A DNA stretch of 40,652 nucleotides from the NCBI GenBank assembly GCA_903851365.1, contig CAINOB010000110.1, positions 1-40,652 on the forward strand, given 5' to 3'. A program made the position numbers and the translations under genes. The notes below the pieces were generated by a model. The model worked only from the letters and a program-made list of their open reading frames with translations, was not told the DNA's origin and did no database searches. This DNA comes from an uncultured Bacteroidota bacterium. GTDB lineage: Bacteria; Bacteroidota; Bacteroidia; Bacteroidales; UBA12481. Of the stretch, positions 1-10,048 are shown in pieces; the stretch's first letter is position 1; the number at the start of each line of letters is the position of its first letter.

Positions 1-2295
1 GCCAAAATTTCCCTGAATCACGGTTCCACCCTGTTCCGGTTCAATCTTGTGCGGAATGGCCTCATAAACCTTGATCGGGCCACCGGCACCTTTACGACCG
101 GCCAGGTAAGGATATCGCTGACCTTCGAAAGAGTCAGGATTGTTCTGGTCATACTTCAGGAAGTTGTTGTAAGCATAAGCTACCGCAACATAATAGTACT
201 TCTTGTAATTAACCAGGGTACGGATACCTTCAGCAAAGATATCTTCAGTCAGCACGAAGGTATGTTCGATCCCCTCATCTTTTCCCATAACTTCAACTGC
301 TGGAACGTTAGCTTCAAGATCTGGATTCCAGACAAAGTTGATCAGGCGGCTGATACCGTTTCTCACGTCGCACTGGAAAACAATCCTTGCAGCGTTGGTA
401 TTGTGTTCGGCCGCATCCGTAATAGAAGTGGAAGAAGTTTTGAGCTGCCAGACCTGGTAACCCTCAAATTTGTAATAAATATCACAGTCGGCCAGATTTG
501 CCGGGCAAACGATGAATGGATCACGTTCGCGGTAGGCTTCCATGAAGTTGTTGGAGGAAGTTTTGTTCCAGATGTGGAAGATCAGTTTCTGATCCTGTTC
601 CACGATAGTCAGTTCCGGAGCATCCGGACCGTCGACCACCTGGAAGCAGTTTTCGAACAGACGCTGAGCCTTTTCGTCGCTCTGCAGCATTTTATCGACT
701 GACGCCAGCAGGTAACCATCATAAGAACGAGCCCAAACAGCACCTATAGTAATGTCATTTACTGCACCAGGCTCCAGAACGAATGGGCCCGATGACTGGA
801 CAAACCGGCGATCTCCCGGTGAATTACCTGCTGTTTCTTCAGTCCAGCTAACTTGGGGTATTCCACCCGTTCCCCATCCGCATGGATCCGATTCCCGAGG
901 GAACATAAAGTCGCATGCCGGACCTGTTGCTCCGCTTGAAGGATGACCGTTTCCGCCATAACGCATGCGCTCATTATCCTTCCAATAACCGCGTAAGTAG
1001 CCATAATACTGGGAAGCATTTTCAGGATCGCCCTGGGGACCGGACTGGTTGTTGTAATACACGAAGCGGCGCATGCCCCATCGTTCATTATCAACAATGC
1101 CGTCACCGAAGTTAAGACCGTTAATGTTGCCGTTCAGGATACAGTCGTTACAGATGAGATTATATTTATCGTCATAACTTTTGCAATCGTCTTTGCCGTT
1201 TGGGTCCTGATAGGGCCCTTCGAAAAAGTCGACCCCTATTGCCGGAGGATTGGCTCCGTATGCCCATGCCTCCCCGGTACCGTCAACGGCATTGCCGTTG
1301 TAATCGTAGCCTATTCCTTTGGTCACATGGCAACCTACATAATCATCGTATGAATATCCGACGTCTGAATCACAATAGACCCCGAAATAGGTTTCGATGA
1401 GAGTGTAAGTCGACCGGTTAATCAGGGCATAATTATAAAAGCTCATGTCGTTCATGGCATCGTTCGTTGAAAACTCAAATGCCTGTGCCCGGATTTCCAT
1501 GCCGATGGCCTCGCTTTCAGGGTTGGTATGAATATTCCCGCGATCATTATATACCCACCATACCGTTCCATCGCCAAACAGGCGCGGACGCCTCAGCTCA
1601 CGGGTGGTTCCGCAGGGAAGGATACCATCGAGATCATAGAATGGATAATCACCATCGGCCGGGTTATAAAATCCGTCGTCGTTATTATCCCAGAAAGGAG
1701 CCAGGTAAAAGTCATATCCGGCAGCAGCATCGGCATGAGCCGGCCAATCTGTGATGATTTGAGGTATGGAATATCCTTTGAATTTAAAATCCCTTTGATC
1801 AGTTGGAGTATTGTACCATTCGCGATAGGCTTCCACCTCATAACGGTTAATTTCATAATGGCGGTCATACTGGTAGCAAACTTCAACGTCGGTTGTTCCG
1901 CGTTGTTCACCAGACATTTTCAAAGGTCCGGGCCAGTAATGCTTGCACCAGCCGACCCAGTTGGCGGCGCAAAGCTTTAGCTGCCCGTTCACGTCGGTTC
2001 CGCCAATCCAGATTCCTCCTGAATAAAGGCAAACTTTACCTGAACCTTTCGGGATTTCGTACCCCGATGCATTCCCGCTTATATCCGTCCAGAGGACCCC
2101 GTCCATATGAACGAAAGTACGGACATTGTTGAGAGAAATTTCCGTTACAGTTTTACCTATCTCGCAGGCAGCAGTCAGTCCTTTGATTTGATTGATAGTT
2201 GATTGGCTGGGCTTCTTGAGATATTTACTCTCCTCTCCACGGACCGGCCACGACAAAATGACCATCATTAAAACCAGCAATATTGACTTTATCAT
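1..2295 (-). CDS. Large secreted T9SS-family protein, tandem paralogue (partial, C-terminus cut by window edge)
   Basis: The frame is open from an ATG at 2295 to base 1 (765 codons) with no stop, so the C-terminal part lies outside the window. In-frame TAA codons sit just upstream of the ATG and fix the start. The protein begins MIKSILLVLMMVILSWPVRG, a signal peptide. It then follows the next gene (2414-6487) almost block for block. Shared stretches include GGIWIGGTDVNGQLKL, SGEQRGTTDVEVCYQYDRH, a DNNDDG...DGDYPFYDLDG calcium-loop-like segment, and CNDCILNGNINGLNFGDG. These motifs belong to a family of very large Bacteroidota exoproteins that usually end in a T9SS type A sorting domain. That domain is expected here but not visible. 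The biochemical function is unknown. It is probably the last visible gene of the receiver/kinase operon, although a 118 bp gap with a possible promoter precedes it. Confidence 0.85.
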   Translation of the reverse strand, partial: MIKSILLVLMMVILSWPVRGEESKYLKKPSQSTINQIKGLTAACEIGKTVTEISLNNVRTFVHMDGVLWTDISGNASGYEIPKGSGKVCLYSGGIWIGGTDVNGQLKLCAANWVGWCKHYWPGPLKMSGEQRGTTDVEVCYQYDRHYEINRYEVEAYREWYNTPTDQRDFKFKGYSIPQIITDWPAHADAAAGYDFYLAPFWDNNDDGFYNPADGDYPFYDLDGILPCGTTRELRRPRLFGDGTVWWVYNDRGNIHTNPESEAIGMEIRAQAFEFSTNDAMNDMSFYNYALINRSTYTLIETYFGVYCDSDVGYSYDDYVGCHVTKGIGYDYNGNAVDGTGEAWAYGANPPAIGVDFFEGPYQDPNGKDDCKSYDDKYNLICNDCILNGNINGLNFGDGIVDNERWGMRRFVYYNNQSGPQGDPENASQYYGYLRGYWKDNERMRYGGNGHPSSGATGPACDFMFPRESDPCGWGTGGIPQVSWTEETAGNSPGDRRFVQSSGPFVLEPGAVNDITIGAVWARSYDGYLLASVDKMLQSDEKAQRLFENCFQVVDGPDAPELTIVEQDQKLIFHIWNKTSSNNFMEAYRERDPFIVCPANLADCDIYYKFEGYQVWQLKTSSTSITDAAEHNTNAARIVFQCDVRNGISRLINFVWNPDLEANVPAVEVMGKDEGIEHTFVLTEDIFAEGIRTLVNYKKYYYVAVAYAYNNFLKYDQNNPDSFEGQRYPYLAGRKGAGGPIKVYEAIPHKIEPEQGGTVIQGNFG

Positions 2296-2327
2296 GATCG
2301 GATTAATAGGGTCAGGTTATTACAGAC

Positions 2328-2357
2328 CTAATATACCACTTTTGGTTATTTGTCAAA
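2328..2357 (-). promoter_or_regulatory. Possible Bacteroidota housekeeping promoter for the 1-2295 gene
   Basis: On the minus strand a TTTG (2357-2354) is followed after 18 nt by TATATTAG (2335-2328), about 30 nt before the ATG at 2295. This resembles the Bacteroides -33 TTTG / -7 TAnnTTTG layout, but the -7 box is imperfect. The gene could equally be read from the upstream operon. Confidence 0.3.
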
Positions 2358-2368
2358 CGGAATTCTTT

Positions 2369-2408
2369 CGATCTTCTTCTTCGGATTGCGATCTTCTTCT
2401 TCGAATCT
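2369..2408. repeat. Two tandem copies of a 20 bp unit
   Basis: CGATCTTCTTCTTCGGATTG is followed directly by a second copy that differs only in the last few bases. It lies between the stop of the 1357-residue protein and the start of its paralogue. The unit is not a multiple of three, which argues against a coding origin. No function is apparent. Confidence 0.6.
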
Positions 2409-2413
2409 TGATC

Positions 2414-5400
2414 CTACAGCGAGTTCAGGTCCTGGGGCCTGATGGCTCCAAAAAACTTAACCACCCTCTCTCCTATACCAGGCGCATTTATATGAACGAT
2501 ATAAGCCCCGCTTGCGATCGGAATGCCATATTGATTTTTCAAATCCCAGTCGAGGTAAGTAATTCCATTGTCTTTTGTAAATCTTCGAACTAAATTTCCG
2601 CTAACTGAATAGATGGATACGGTACATACTCTGGGCAGATTGGTGATTTTCACCAGATTGTCTAATTGTGACAGCTCGTATGCCGAATTTCCATAGTAGG
2701 GGTTTGGCACCACCCTGATCAATTTAAGCGAATCCTTTGCCATATCCGGATAATGCCTTATAACGGCCATCTCACCGGTATTAAACTGATACATTGGTTT
2801 GTTACCGTTTAGCGCCAGCGCATCAGGAACGGCATTATCATACACACCAACGCAATACTGACCCACCACCCTTAACCGGATCCGGATATCATTGCCAGTC
2901 TTGATGAAACCATAAACATCGCTGACCAAATCTTCCGGCTTTATAAACCGGCTGTCGGCAATCGGTACTGCGGTCCACATGGCGTTAATCATCAATTGCT
3001 GCAGGCGGCTGGTATTTTTCGTGTCGGCCATCTTTTCCATATAATACTGGCCTGCGTCGTACAGCGGGAAATAGTTAACATCCTTATCGCCCGGTTGCGT
3101 CCGGTTATGACCCATGATATAAACAAAGTGCTTGCCTCCAAAGAATACATCGGAATAATCAGGATTCAGCCGACCCTTAGCCGTATACAATTTCGAACCT
3201 TCTCTTGCCGATGGGTTCCATGCCATATCGGCGCCATTGTCACCTGTCAGAAAGGAACTCTCACCATATACAATATTCAATCGTTCCCCGGTTTCTACAT
3301 CGATCGCATATCCGGGGAACCAACCCATACCTGTTTCACTGATGTAATTTGGATCCAGCTCATTTGAACTGGCGCCACTGCCGGCAATGCCTGGCTTGCC
3401 AGATTTGTCAATTGATAAGCCGGTGCGGAGCTCGAATTTTGCTGCTCCACCAATACTCAGCAAGGGATCATCCGTTGTTTCGATGACTGGTGAACGGCTC
3501 CATTTCGATCGGTCGGCCGTTATGTACAAGTCGATGGAACTCAACCGCTGTTTTTTTTGATCGATGGCTGTCGCAGCCTTGGCATAGGCAGGTCCGTGGA
3601 CACCAGTATTGCAAAGCCGGAAAGGTGCCCAGGTACCTTGAAGAACATTTTCGTAAACCGAGCTTTTATCAGAATTATCCCCATCATTATATCCGGCCCT
3701 GATCCAGTTCCTGGGTCCTGCACGGTCATCGTCAGGAATGAACGACAGCCAAACTTTTTCTGGATTCTGGTATTCAATGGTAGCTTCCAGAAAGCCATTA
3801 TTGACCGATCCGTTATTAAAAGGAATCTCCGCCTGTGAGATGTTGATTGATAAACCCCATTGGAGAATCAGCTGCTCATAATTGTTGCTTATGAAGCTTT
3901 CAGAACGGATCGTATCATGGTGACTATTATAGATATACCAGTTAGCATCTATGACTTTGCCATTCATGAATGCTGACGAACAAGAGTAGCTTACCGAATC
4001 GAACTTGATGGTGTAAATATCATCCACAACGTTCATCGGATCAATTGCCTTAACGACAATCGGACTTTTTCCCATCTGATATCTCACCTGATTTGCTTTC
4101 CAGCGCGCACCCTTCATAATCTCATCATGTGTTTCCTGGCTGATATCAACAACATTCATCCCAGTACCATGACCTTCCACCTGAACGATTGTGGGTGAAG
4201 CCCCGAACCATACAGGCGGGTATGCAGCAGCGTTATCCGGTAAAATCTTATGCGGTATGGCCTCATAGATTTTTATCGACCCATCGGCTCCTTTTCTGCC
4301 CGCGAGATAGGGTTTTCTCTGACCTTCGAAGGATTTGGGGTCATTCTGGTCATATTTCAAGAAATTATTGTAGGCGTAGGCAATGGCCATGTAATAGTAT
4401 TTTTTGAAATTCACCAGCGTGCGGACCCCTTCGGCAAAAATATCCTCTTCGAGTACAAAGGTGTGCTCAATGCCGGTGTCGGTACCTTTAACCTCGACCA
4501 CCGGAATATTAGCTTCCAGATCGGCATCCCAGTTAAAATTTATTATCCGGCTGATGCCATCACGAATATCACACTGAAAGACTTCTCTTGCCAGATTTGT
4601 ATTTTTTGAGGTTGCGTCGGTAATGGAAACGGTACTGTTTTTAAATTGCCAGACCTGGTATCCCTGGAACTTATAATCAACATCACAGTCAGGCTTATCA
4701 ATCGGACAAACAATAAACGGGTCCCTGGCGCGGTATTTCTCCATGAAATTGTTCGACGAAGGCTTATTCCAGAGGTGGAAAATCAACTTTTGATCCTGCT
4801 CCACAATGGTTAATTCCGGAGCGTCGGGACCATCGATTACCTTGAAACAATTTTCGAATAATCGCTGAGCCTTCTCATCTTCCTGAAGCATCAAGACTAC
4901 CGATGCCCAGGGTGGACCGGCATAGGAGCGGGCCCAAACAACCCCCGTGGTGATATCGTTTACGGCGCCGGGTTCCAGGACGAAAGGGCCTGAAGACTCA
5001 ACAAATCGCTTATCTCCGGGTTCATTACCGGCTGTTTCTTCGGTCCAGTAGGGCATCGGGATACCATTCTGGCCCCAGCCGCATGGATCGGAATCAGCAG
5101 GAAACATAAAATCGGTAATGGGTCCTGTACCTCCGCCGGATGGATGGGCATTTCCGCCATAACGCATTCGCTCGTTATCTTTCCAGTATCCGCGAAGGAA
5201 ATTATAATATTCAGGAGCAATGGTTGGATCACCGGTTACGCCACCTGAATTCACATAATAAACAAAGCGCCTCATGCCCCATCGCTCATTGTCCACGATG
5301 CCATCGCCGAAGTTCAGTCCGTTAATATTTCCGTTCAGTATGCAATCATTGCAAACCAGGTTTCTTTGCGAATCATAGCTGGTACAGTCGTCCTTGCCGT

Positions 5401-6487
5401 TCGGATCCTGATAGGGACCTTCAAAGAAATCCACCCCGATAGCAGGAGGATCCGCTCCATAGGCCCATGACTGGCCAGAGCCATCAATGTCCACGCCATT
5501 GTAATAATATCCGATACCCTTACTGACATGGCAACCCGTATAATCATCATATGCCCAACCCAGTGCCCCATCAACATAAACGCCAAAATAGGTATCCATG
5601 AGCGTATAAGTGGAGCGGTTTATCAGGGCATAATTGTAAAAGCTCATATCGTTCACTGCATCATTCGTGGAGAATTCGAAGGCCTGGGCCCTGATTTCCA
5701 TGCCAATGCTTTCACCGCCGGTTTCCATGTGGATATTTCCACGATCGTTATACACCCACCATAAGGTTCCGTCGCCATACAAACGGGGGCGCCTTTGCTC
5801 CCGGCTGGTACCGCAGGGCAGAATGCCGTCGAGATCATAAAAAGGATAATCACCATCGGCAGGATCGTAATGACCATCATCGTTGTTATCCCAGAAAGGC
5901 GCGAGGTAAAAATCATATCCTGCTGCAGCATCAGCATGTGCGGGCCATTCAAGAATGCTTTCAGGTATGGTATACCCTTTATAATCCTTAGTCCTCGTAT
6001 CAGCATCCGCCTGATACCAGTTTCGAAAAGCCTCCACCTGAAACCTTGAAATCTGCCAGTGACGGTCATATTGATAACAAACCTCAACATCCGTGGTACC
6101 ACGCTGCTCGCCCGACATGATCAGCGGACCCGGAAAATAATCCACGCCACCGGTCCGGTAACGCACTGCTGCCAGTTTCAGCTGGCCATTCACGTCGGTT
6201 CCACCTATCCAGATTCCTCCGTTCCACAAAGCAGTCTTGCCGGATCCCTTGGGGACCTCATATCTGGATACCTTAAAATCCCACCACATATCACCTCCGG
6301 TATGGATGAGGGTATTAACATTATTCAGATTGATTTCCGTCGAAGTTTTGCCAGCTGTGCAGGCAGCAGCATAAGCCTTTATCGCCTCCTGATTCCTGAA
6401 GTCATGATTTTTCGATGTGATCAGTGGCTGTGCACCCGCGATCATTGCCCATAAGGTGAACCCAACAAGCAAAGTGATCTTTTTCAT
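2414..6487 (-). CDS. Giant secreted protein with T9SS type A sorting domain
   Basis: 1357 residues. The signal peptide is MKKITLLVGFTLWAMIAGAQ. The body has the hallmarks of a large Bacteroidota exoprotein family: GGIWIGGTDVNG near residue 90, a DNNDDGHYDPADGDYP acidic loop that could bind calcium, WWVYNDRGN, YDDYTGCHVSKGIGYYYNG and CNDCILNGNINGLNFGDG. The last 100 residues form a type A T9SS sorting domain: VVPNPYYGNSAYE, then NLPRVCTVSIYSVSGNLVRR, then KFFGAIRP near the end. The protein should be exported by Sec, cross the outer membrane through the Por machinery, and be released or anchored by the sortase. The start overlaps the stop of the upstream sensor kinase as ATGA, so translation is probably coupled. 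The substrate or role is unknown. A tandem paralogue lies downstream. Confidence 0.92.
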   Translation of the reverse strand: MKKITLLVGFTLWAMIAGAQPLITSKNHDFRNQEAIKAYAAACTAGKTSTEINLNNVNTLIHTGGDMWWDFKVSRYEVPKGSGKTALWNGGIWIGGTDVNGQLKLAAVRYRTGGVDYFPGPLIMSGEQRGTTDVEVCYQYDRHWQISRFQVEAFRNWYQADADTRTKDYKGYTIPESILEWPAHADAAAGYDFYLAPFWDNNDDGHYDPADGDYPFYDLDGILPCGTSREQRRPRLYGDGTLWWVYNDRGNIHMETGGESIGMEIRAQAFEFSTNDAVNDMSFYNYALINRSTYTLMDTYFGVYVDGALGWAYDDYTGCHVSKGIGYYYNGVDIDGSGQSWAYGADPPAIGVDFFEGPYQDPNGKDDCTSYDSQRNLVCNDCILNGNINGLNFGDGIVDNERWGMRRFVYYVNSGGVTGDPTIAPEYYNFLRGYWKDNERMRYGGNAHPSGGGTGPITDFMFPADSDPCGWGQNGIPMPYWTEETAGNEPGDKRFVESSGPFVLEPGAVNDITTGVVWARSYAGPPWASVVLMLQEDEKAQRLFENCFKVIDGPDAPELTIVEQDQKLIFHLWNKPSSNNFMEKYRARDPFIVCPIDKPDCDVDYKFQGYQVWQFKNSTVSITDATSKNTNLAREVFQCDIRDGISRIINFNWDADLEANIPVVEVKGTDTGIEHTFVLEEDIFAEGVRTLVNFKKYYYMAIAYAYNNFLKYDQNDPKSFEGQRKPYLAGRKGADGSIKIYEAIPHKILPDNAAAYPPVWFGASPTIVQVEGHGTGMNVVDISQETHDEIMKGARWKANQVRYQMGKSPIVVKAIDPMNVVDDIYTIKFDSVSYSCSSAFMNGKVIDANWYIYNSHHDTIRSESFISNNYEQLILQWGLSINISQAEIPFNNGSVNNGFLEATIEYQNPEKVWLSFIPDDDRAGPRNWIRAGYNDGDNSDKSSVYENVLQGTWAPFRLCNTGVHGPAYAKAATAIDQKKQRLSSIDLYITADRSKWSRSPVIETTDDPLLSIGGAAKFELRTGLSIDKSGKPGIAGSGASSNELDPNYISETGMGWFPGYAIDVETGERLNIVYGESSFLTGDNGADMAWNPSAREGSKLYTAKGRLNPDYSDVFFGGKHFVYIMGHNRTQPGDKDVNYFPLYDAGQYYMEKMADTKNTSRLQQLMINAMWTAVPIADSRFIKPEDLVSDVYGFIKTGNDIRIRLRVVGQYCVGVYDNAVPDALALNGNKPMYQFNTGEMAVIRHYPDMAKDSLKLIRVVPNPYYGNSAYELSQLDNLVKITNLPRVCTVSIYSVSGNLVRRFTKDNGITYLDWDLKNQYGIPIASGAYIVHINAPGIGERVVKFFGAIRPQDLNSL

Positions 6488-9400
6488 TCCAGGGTTTCTT
6501 CGTAATGATCCTCCATTTCGTACGGAACGACAATCTCAACGCGCGTTCCCCCAGGTTCGCCCTGGTCATTAAAGAGGTCGAAGATATTTACTGACAAAGG
6601 TTTGTCGCTTATGGAGTTGTATAATTTTATTCTCTTCTCGATGTTGGCCAGTCCTCTGGATTTATGTCCTGATCGTTCCCTGATTTGCTTGGCTTTTTCC
6701 CGGCCTATGCCATTATCAATAATCTGGATAACCATATGTTCGCCGTAATCCTTAATCAATACCTCGAGCAGCCCCTTGTGCTTGATCAGCTGGAGACCAT
6801 GCAGAATGGCATTCTCCAGGTATGGTTGGAGCAGCATGGGTGGTATCCTTACCAGGTGTTGGTCGATTTTTGGATCGGCATTTATTTCAATATCGAACTT
6901 TTTGCTAAACCTCATATGTTCCATCTTGAGATAAAGCCGTATCATCTCAAGTTCCTCAAATAAAGTAATGTAGTTATACTGAGAGTATTCCAAAACCTTA
7001 CGCATGAGCGACGAGAAATTAGATAAATAGTAATTCGCTGAATCGACATCGTTTTTCAGTACGAAATTCTGAATGGAGTTAAGGGAATTAAAAATAAAAT
7101 GGGGGTTCATTTGGGAACGCAGCGCAAATTTCTGCGACCGGACTAATTCATTCCGGGTATTTAAAAGACGTTTTTCCATTTCGTGCTTGATCCGCAAGCT
7201 GTTGATCCTTAGAAAGATAATAGTTCCAATGATCAGCAGGGTTATCAAACTGGTTAAAATCAGAAAAAGCTTCGTCTGATACCAGGAGGGAACCACAATA
7301 ATGGTGGTCACCAAATCATTGGTTCTTACCCCCAGACTGTTGGTTCCGGATACTCTCAAAGAATAATTGCCAGGGACGACATTGCGGTAATCCACCTGGT
7401 GCATACCGATTGGGAGCTGTGTTTTGCTTTTATCGGAATTCTCCAGAATATAGGTGAACTGGTTCTTAAATGGATTCAGGTAATCCATCACTGAAAAAGT
7501 AACACTGAAGGTGTTATCCGATGAAGGTATTTTGATCGTATCCGAGATGGGAATTTCATATTGCTTCTTGAGACCATGTACCGTAAATCCGGTGATCCGT
7601 GCCACCGGCATTTTGGAGGTGCGTAAAGTGGTTTGAGGATAGAATGCCATGACTCCGTTTACCCCGCCAAGGTACACCTCACCACTGGCTGTTGAGTAGA
7701 TTGAGTTTTTGTTAAATTCATTACTCAGTAGACCATCCTGGACATCGAAATTGGTGAACTCATCGTTTCGGTGATCGTAACGTGAGAGGCCATTGTTTGT
7801 TATCAACCAGAAGATTCCATCCTTATCTTCATAAATCCCGTACACTACATTATCGCAAAGGCCATCGGCCATGGTATAACGTTCGAATTTTTCGGTCGTG
7901 GGATCGAAATGGCAAAAGCCGCCACCGTTGGTGTACACCCACAATTCGCCATGGGAATCACGGAATGTGCCAAAAATATAAGTGGTTGAAATACTCGAAG
8001 GATTACCTGGGATCGGAAGGAACTTTTTCCAGGTTCCGGTTGATTCATTAAATTCATTGAAACCAAACTGGGTAGCAATCAGAAAAATATGGGGCGACAA
8101 TTCAAATACATCCATGCAATAATTGTTGCTCAGGCTGTTGAGATTATCAGGATCGTGATAATAATTAGTGAAGGTACCAGTGGTATTGTCAAACCTACTC
8201 AGTCCGGTAGAGGTACTAAACCAAAAAAATCCATTCGAATCCTTGAAAATATGCCAGACCATGTTTCCGGCGATTGACTTCCCGGTATTATCCCTGAGAT
8301 AGATTTTGTTAGTCTGGTTATCAGGTTTGTATTTGTTGAGCCCCGATCGCGTAGCAATCCAAACATAAGGAGGATCGTTCAAAAGGTCGGTCACCTGGTT
8401 GGCTGAAAGCCTGTTAGGATCATTATCCGAATGTTTGATGAATTTTATCGGTTCTTTACTCTGGTTCCAGATCAGGACTCCATCCTGTGTTCCAAACCAG
8501 AAGGTACCTGGTTTTGGCTCGATAATTCCAAATGTGGAGTAAGATCGGGCAATCTCATAAAAAGCATGGGGATCGGGAACAAGTTTCACTAGCCCTTTGT
8601 GTGATGTTCCAAGCCAGAAAAGCCCATTACGGTCCTGAATAATTGACCAGAATGCTGTATAGGCAAAATAGTCGCTTTCCGGAATTTTCTGCTGTAGGTT
8701 TGTATATTTCTTACTCACAGGATCAAAAAACAGCAATCCGCTCTCCAGTGTTCCTATCCAGATATTATTGTCCTGATCGGGATAAATACAATTGATTTGG
8801 GTGTTGGCAACCCCCAGTTTTGATTGCGTGAAATCGAGATATGGATAACAGCTAAAGGATTTCGTGAGGGGTTTGTAACATTGCAGGCCGATTGGCGTCC
8901 CGATCCATATATTGCCCGCGTGGTCTGTTGTCAGGGCAGTTATTTCAGAGGTTTTCAAATGGTCGTTCTGATTATCGCCATAAAACCTTACGGCTTCTCC
9001 GGTTTCAGAATTAAGTTTATTAAGGCCGAGCTTGGTGCCGACCCAAATAAAACCACTTGCGTCCTCGGCAAAGCTGGTTACCTGATTTGAGCTGATGGTG
9101 GTAAAATCTCTTGGATTGTGCTCAATGTGCCTGAATTTAAGTGTTTTAGGATCTAAAACAAGAATACCTCTGGTAGTTCCGATCCAGATAAGCCCTTTAG
9201 AACCATTGTATAAAGTATGGATACTGTCGGAAACTAACCCATTACCGATGCTGTTTTCGACAGTGAATTGGGTGACAGAGAAGTCTTTTTTTGAGATGCG
9301 GTTAAGACCTTTGATACAGGCTGCCCAGATATAACCAAGGGTATCCTCGGCCAGGCCGACAATGGTGGCATTGGTCAGCCCGAGGGAGGGATCCACCATG

Positions 9401-9633
9401 TTAGTATTAATTGTTTTGAAGGTATATCCGTCGAACCGGTTTAATCCGCTCCAGGTACCGGCCCAGATATACCCTTCATGATCCTGAAGGATACAGTTTA
9501 CCGTATTTTGCGATAAACCCTTTTCAATTCTGATGTATTCAGAGGTAATGTTTTCGATACGGTAATCCTGTCCGTAGGACAAATTGTTCTGCAAAAGTAG
9601 AACGGCGCAGAAACAAATGATTACCCGGATCAT
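6484..9633 (-). CDS. Propeller-type sensor histidine kinase (Reg_prop / Y_Y_Y / LytS-like kinase)
   Basis: 1049 residues. A signal peptide (about 1-22) is followed by some 14 two-component-regulator propeller repeats, such as YIWAGTWSGLNRFDG and FIWVGTKLGLNKLNS, to about residue 650. Next come a Y_Y_Y domain (about 690-765), one membrane helix (about 787-810), a His_kinase domain with SQMNPHFIFNSLNS (phosphoacceptor H845), and a HATPase (LQPYLENAILHG, IDNGIGREKA, RGLANIEKRIKLYN). The propellers are expected to sense a ligand in the periplasm. LytS-type kinases normally pair with LytTR regulators, but none is present here. The only nearby partner is the receiver-only protein 11 nt upstream. 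The gene ends inside the start codon of an exported protein (ATGA), which is unusual for this kinase class. Confidence 0.93.
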   Translation of the reverse strand: MIRVIICFCAVLLLQNNLSYGQDYRIENITSEYIRIEKGLSQNTVNCILQDHEGYIWAGTWSGLNRFDGYTFKTINTNMVDPSLGLTNATIVGLAEDTLGYIWAACIKGLNRISKKDFSVTQFTVENSIGNGLVSDSIHTLYNGSKGLIWIGTTRGILVLDPKTLKFRHIEHNPRDFTTISSNQVTSFAEDASGFIWVGTKLGLNKLNSETGEAVRFYGDNQNDHLKTSEITALTTDHAGNIWIGTPIGLQCYKPLTKSFSCYPYLDFTQSKLGVANTQINCIYPDQDNNIWIGTLESGLLFFDPVSKKYTNLQQKIPESDYFAYTAFWSIIQDRNGLFWLGTSHKGLVKLVPDPHAFYEIARSYSTFGIIEPKPGTFWFGTQDGVLIWNQSKEPIKFIKHSDNDPNRLSANQVTDLLNDPPYVWIATRSGLNKYKPDNQTNKIYLRDNTGKSIAGNMVWHIFKDSNGFFWFSTSTGLSRFDNTTGTFTNYYHDPDNLNSLSNNYCMDVFELSPHIFLIATQFGFNEFNESTGTWKKFLPIPGNPSSISTTYIFGTFRDSHGELWVYTNGGGFCHFDPTTEKFERYTMADGLCDNVVYGIYEDKDGIFWLITNNGLSRYDHRNDEFTNFDVQDGLLSNEFNKNSIYSTASGEVYLGGVNGVMAFYPQTTLRTSKMPVARITGFTVHGLKKQYEIPISDTIKIPSSDNTFSVTFSVMDYLNPFKNQFTYILENSDKSKTQLPIGMHQVDYRNVVPGNYSLRVSGTNSLGVRTNDLVTTIIVVPSWYQTKLFLILTSLITLLIIGTIIFLRINSLRIKHEMEKRLLNTRNELVRSQKFALRSQMNPHFIFNSLNSIQNFVLKNDVDSANYYLSNFSSLMRKVLEYSQYNYITLFEELEMIRLYLKMEHMRFSKKFDIEINADPKIDQHLVRIPPMLLQPYLENAILHGLQLIKHKGLLEVLIKDYGEHMVIQIIDNGIGREKAKQIRERSGHKSRGLANIEKRIKLYNSISDKPLSVNIFDLFNDQGEPGGTRVEIVVPYEMEDHYEETLE

Positions 9634-9644
9634 CGGGGAAAGAA

Positions 9645-10025
9645 TTATTCGAGAGGTCCCAAGAACCTTCCGACTATTGCAAGTAAGTTACCTTTCCTGA
9701 TTGGTTTGGAAATATAGGCATCGAAGCCAGCGTCCATGGCCCTTTTCTCATCATCGGCCATAGCGAAAGCTGTTTGGGCAATCTGTGGTAGATCCGGATA
9801 GAGCAATTTAATCCGCTGACGAGCCTCATAACCATTAATGTTTGGCATTTGCAAATCCATGAGGATCAGGTCAACCTTTGGATTTTGTTTGCATGCATCA
9901 ATAGCTTCTTCACCGCTTCGTGCCCAAAGGAGTGAGGCGCCGGTTTTCTGCAATACTGCTTCCAGATAAAGATAATTTGAATCTTCGTCTTCAGCAATCA
10001 ATATGGTTTTATTGCTCCAGTCCAT
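9645..10025 (-). CDS. Stand-alone receiver (CheY-like) response regulator
   Basis: 126 residues, a single REC domain with no output domain. The acidic pocket is AEDED (residues 11-15), the phosphoacceptor is D57 in LILMDLQMPNINGYEA, the conserved Thr is T85 and the Lys is K107 in ISKP. The sequence resembles REC domains at the C-terminus of hybrid kinases more than classical CheY. It is the first gene of the apparent operon, 11 nt ahead of the propeller kinase. It may act as that kinase's phosphate sink or relay partner, which is inferred from position only. Confidence 0.9.
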   Translation of the reverse strand: MDWSNKTILIAEDEDSNYLYLEAVLQKTGASLLWARSGEEAIDACKQNPKVDLILMDLQMPNINGYEARQRIKLLYPDLPQIAQTAFAMADDEKRAMDAGFDAYISKPIRKGNLLAIVGRFLGPLE

Positions 10026-10048
10026 AAAAACTCAGGTTAGTTCGTGAT

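Noticed and set aside
49-702. 217-codon plus-strand ORF
   Set aside because: It is antisense to a clearly conserved paralogue gene and has no recognisable features.
2343-2412. A short frame after the 1357-residue gene that reads SRFEEEDRNPKKKIERIPFDK on the minus strand
   Set aside because: It arises from the 20 bp tandem repeat, has no start and is out of frame with the complete sorting domain of the upstream gene.
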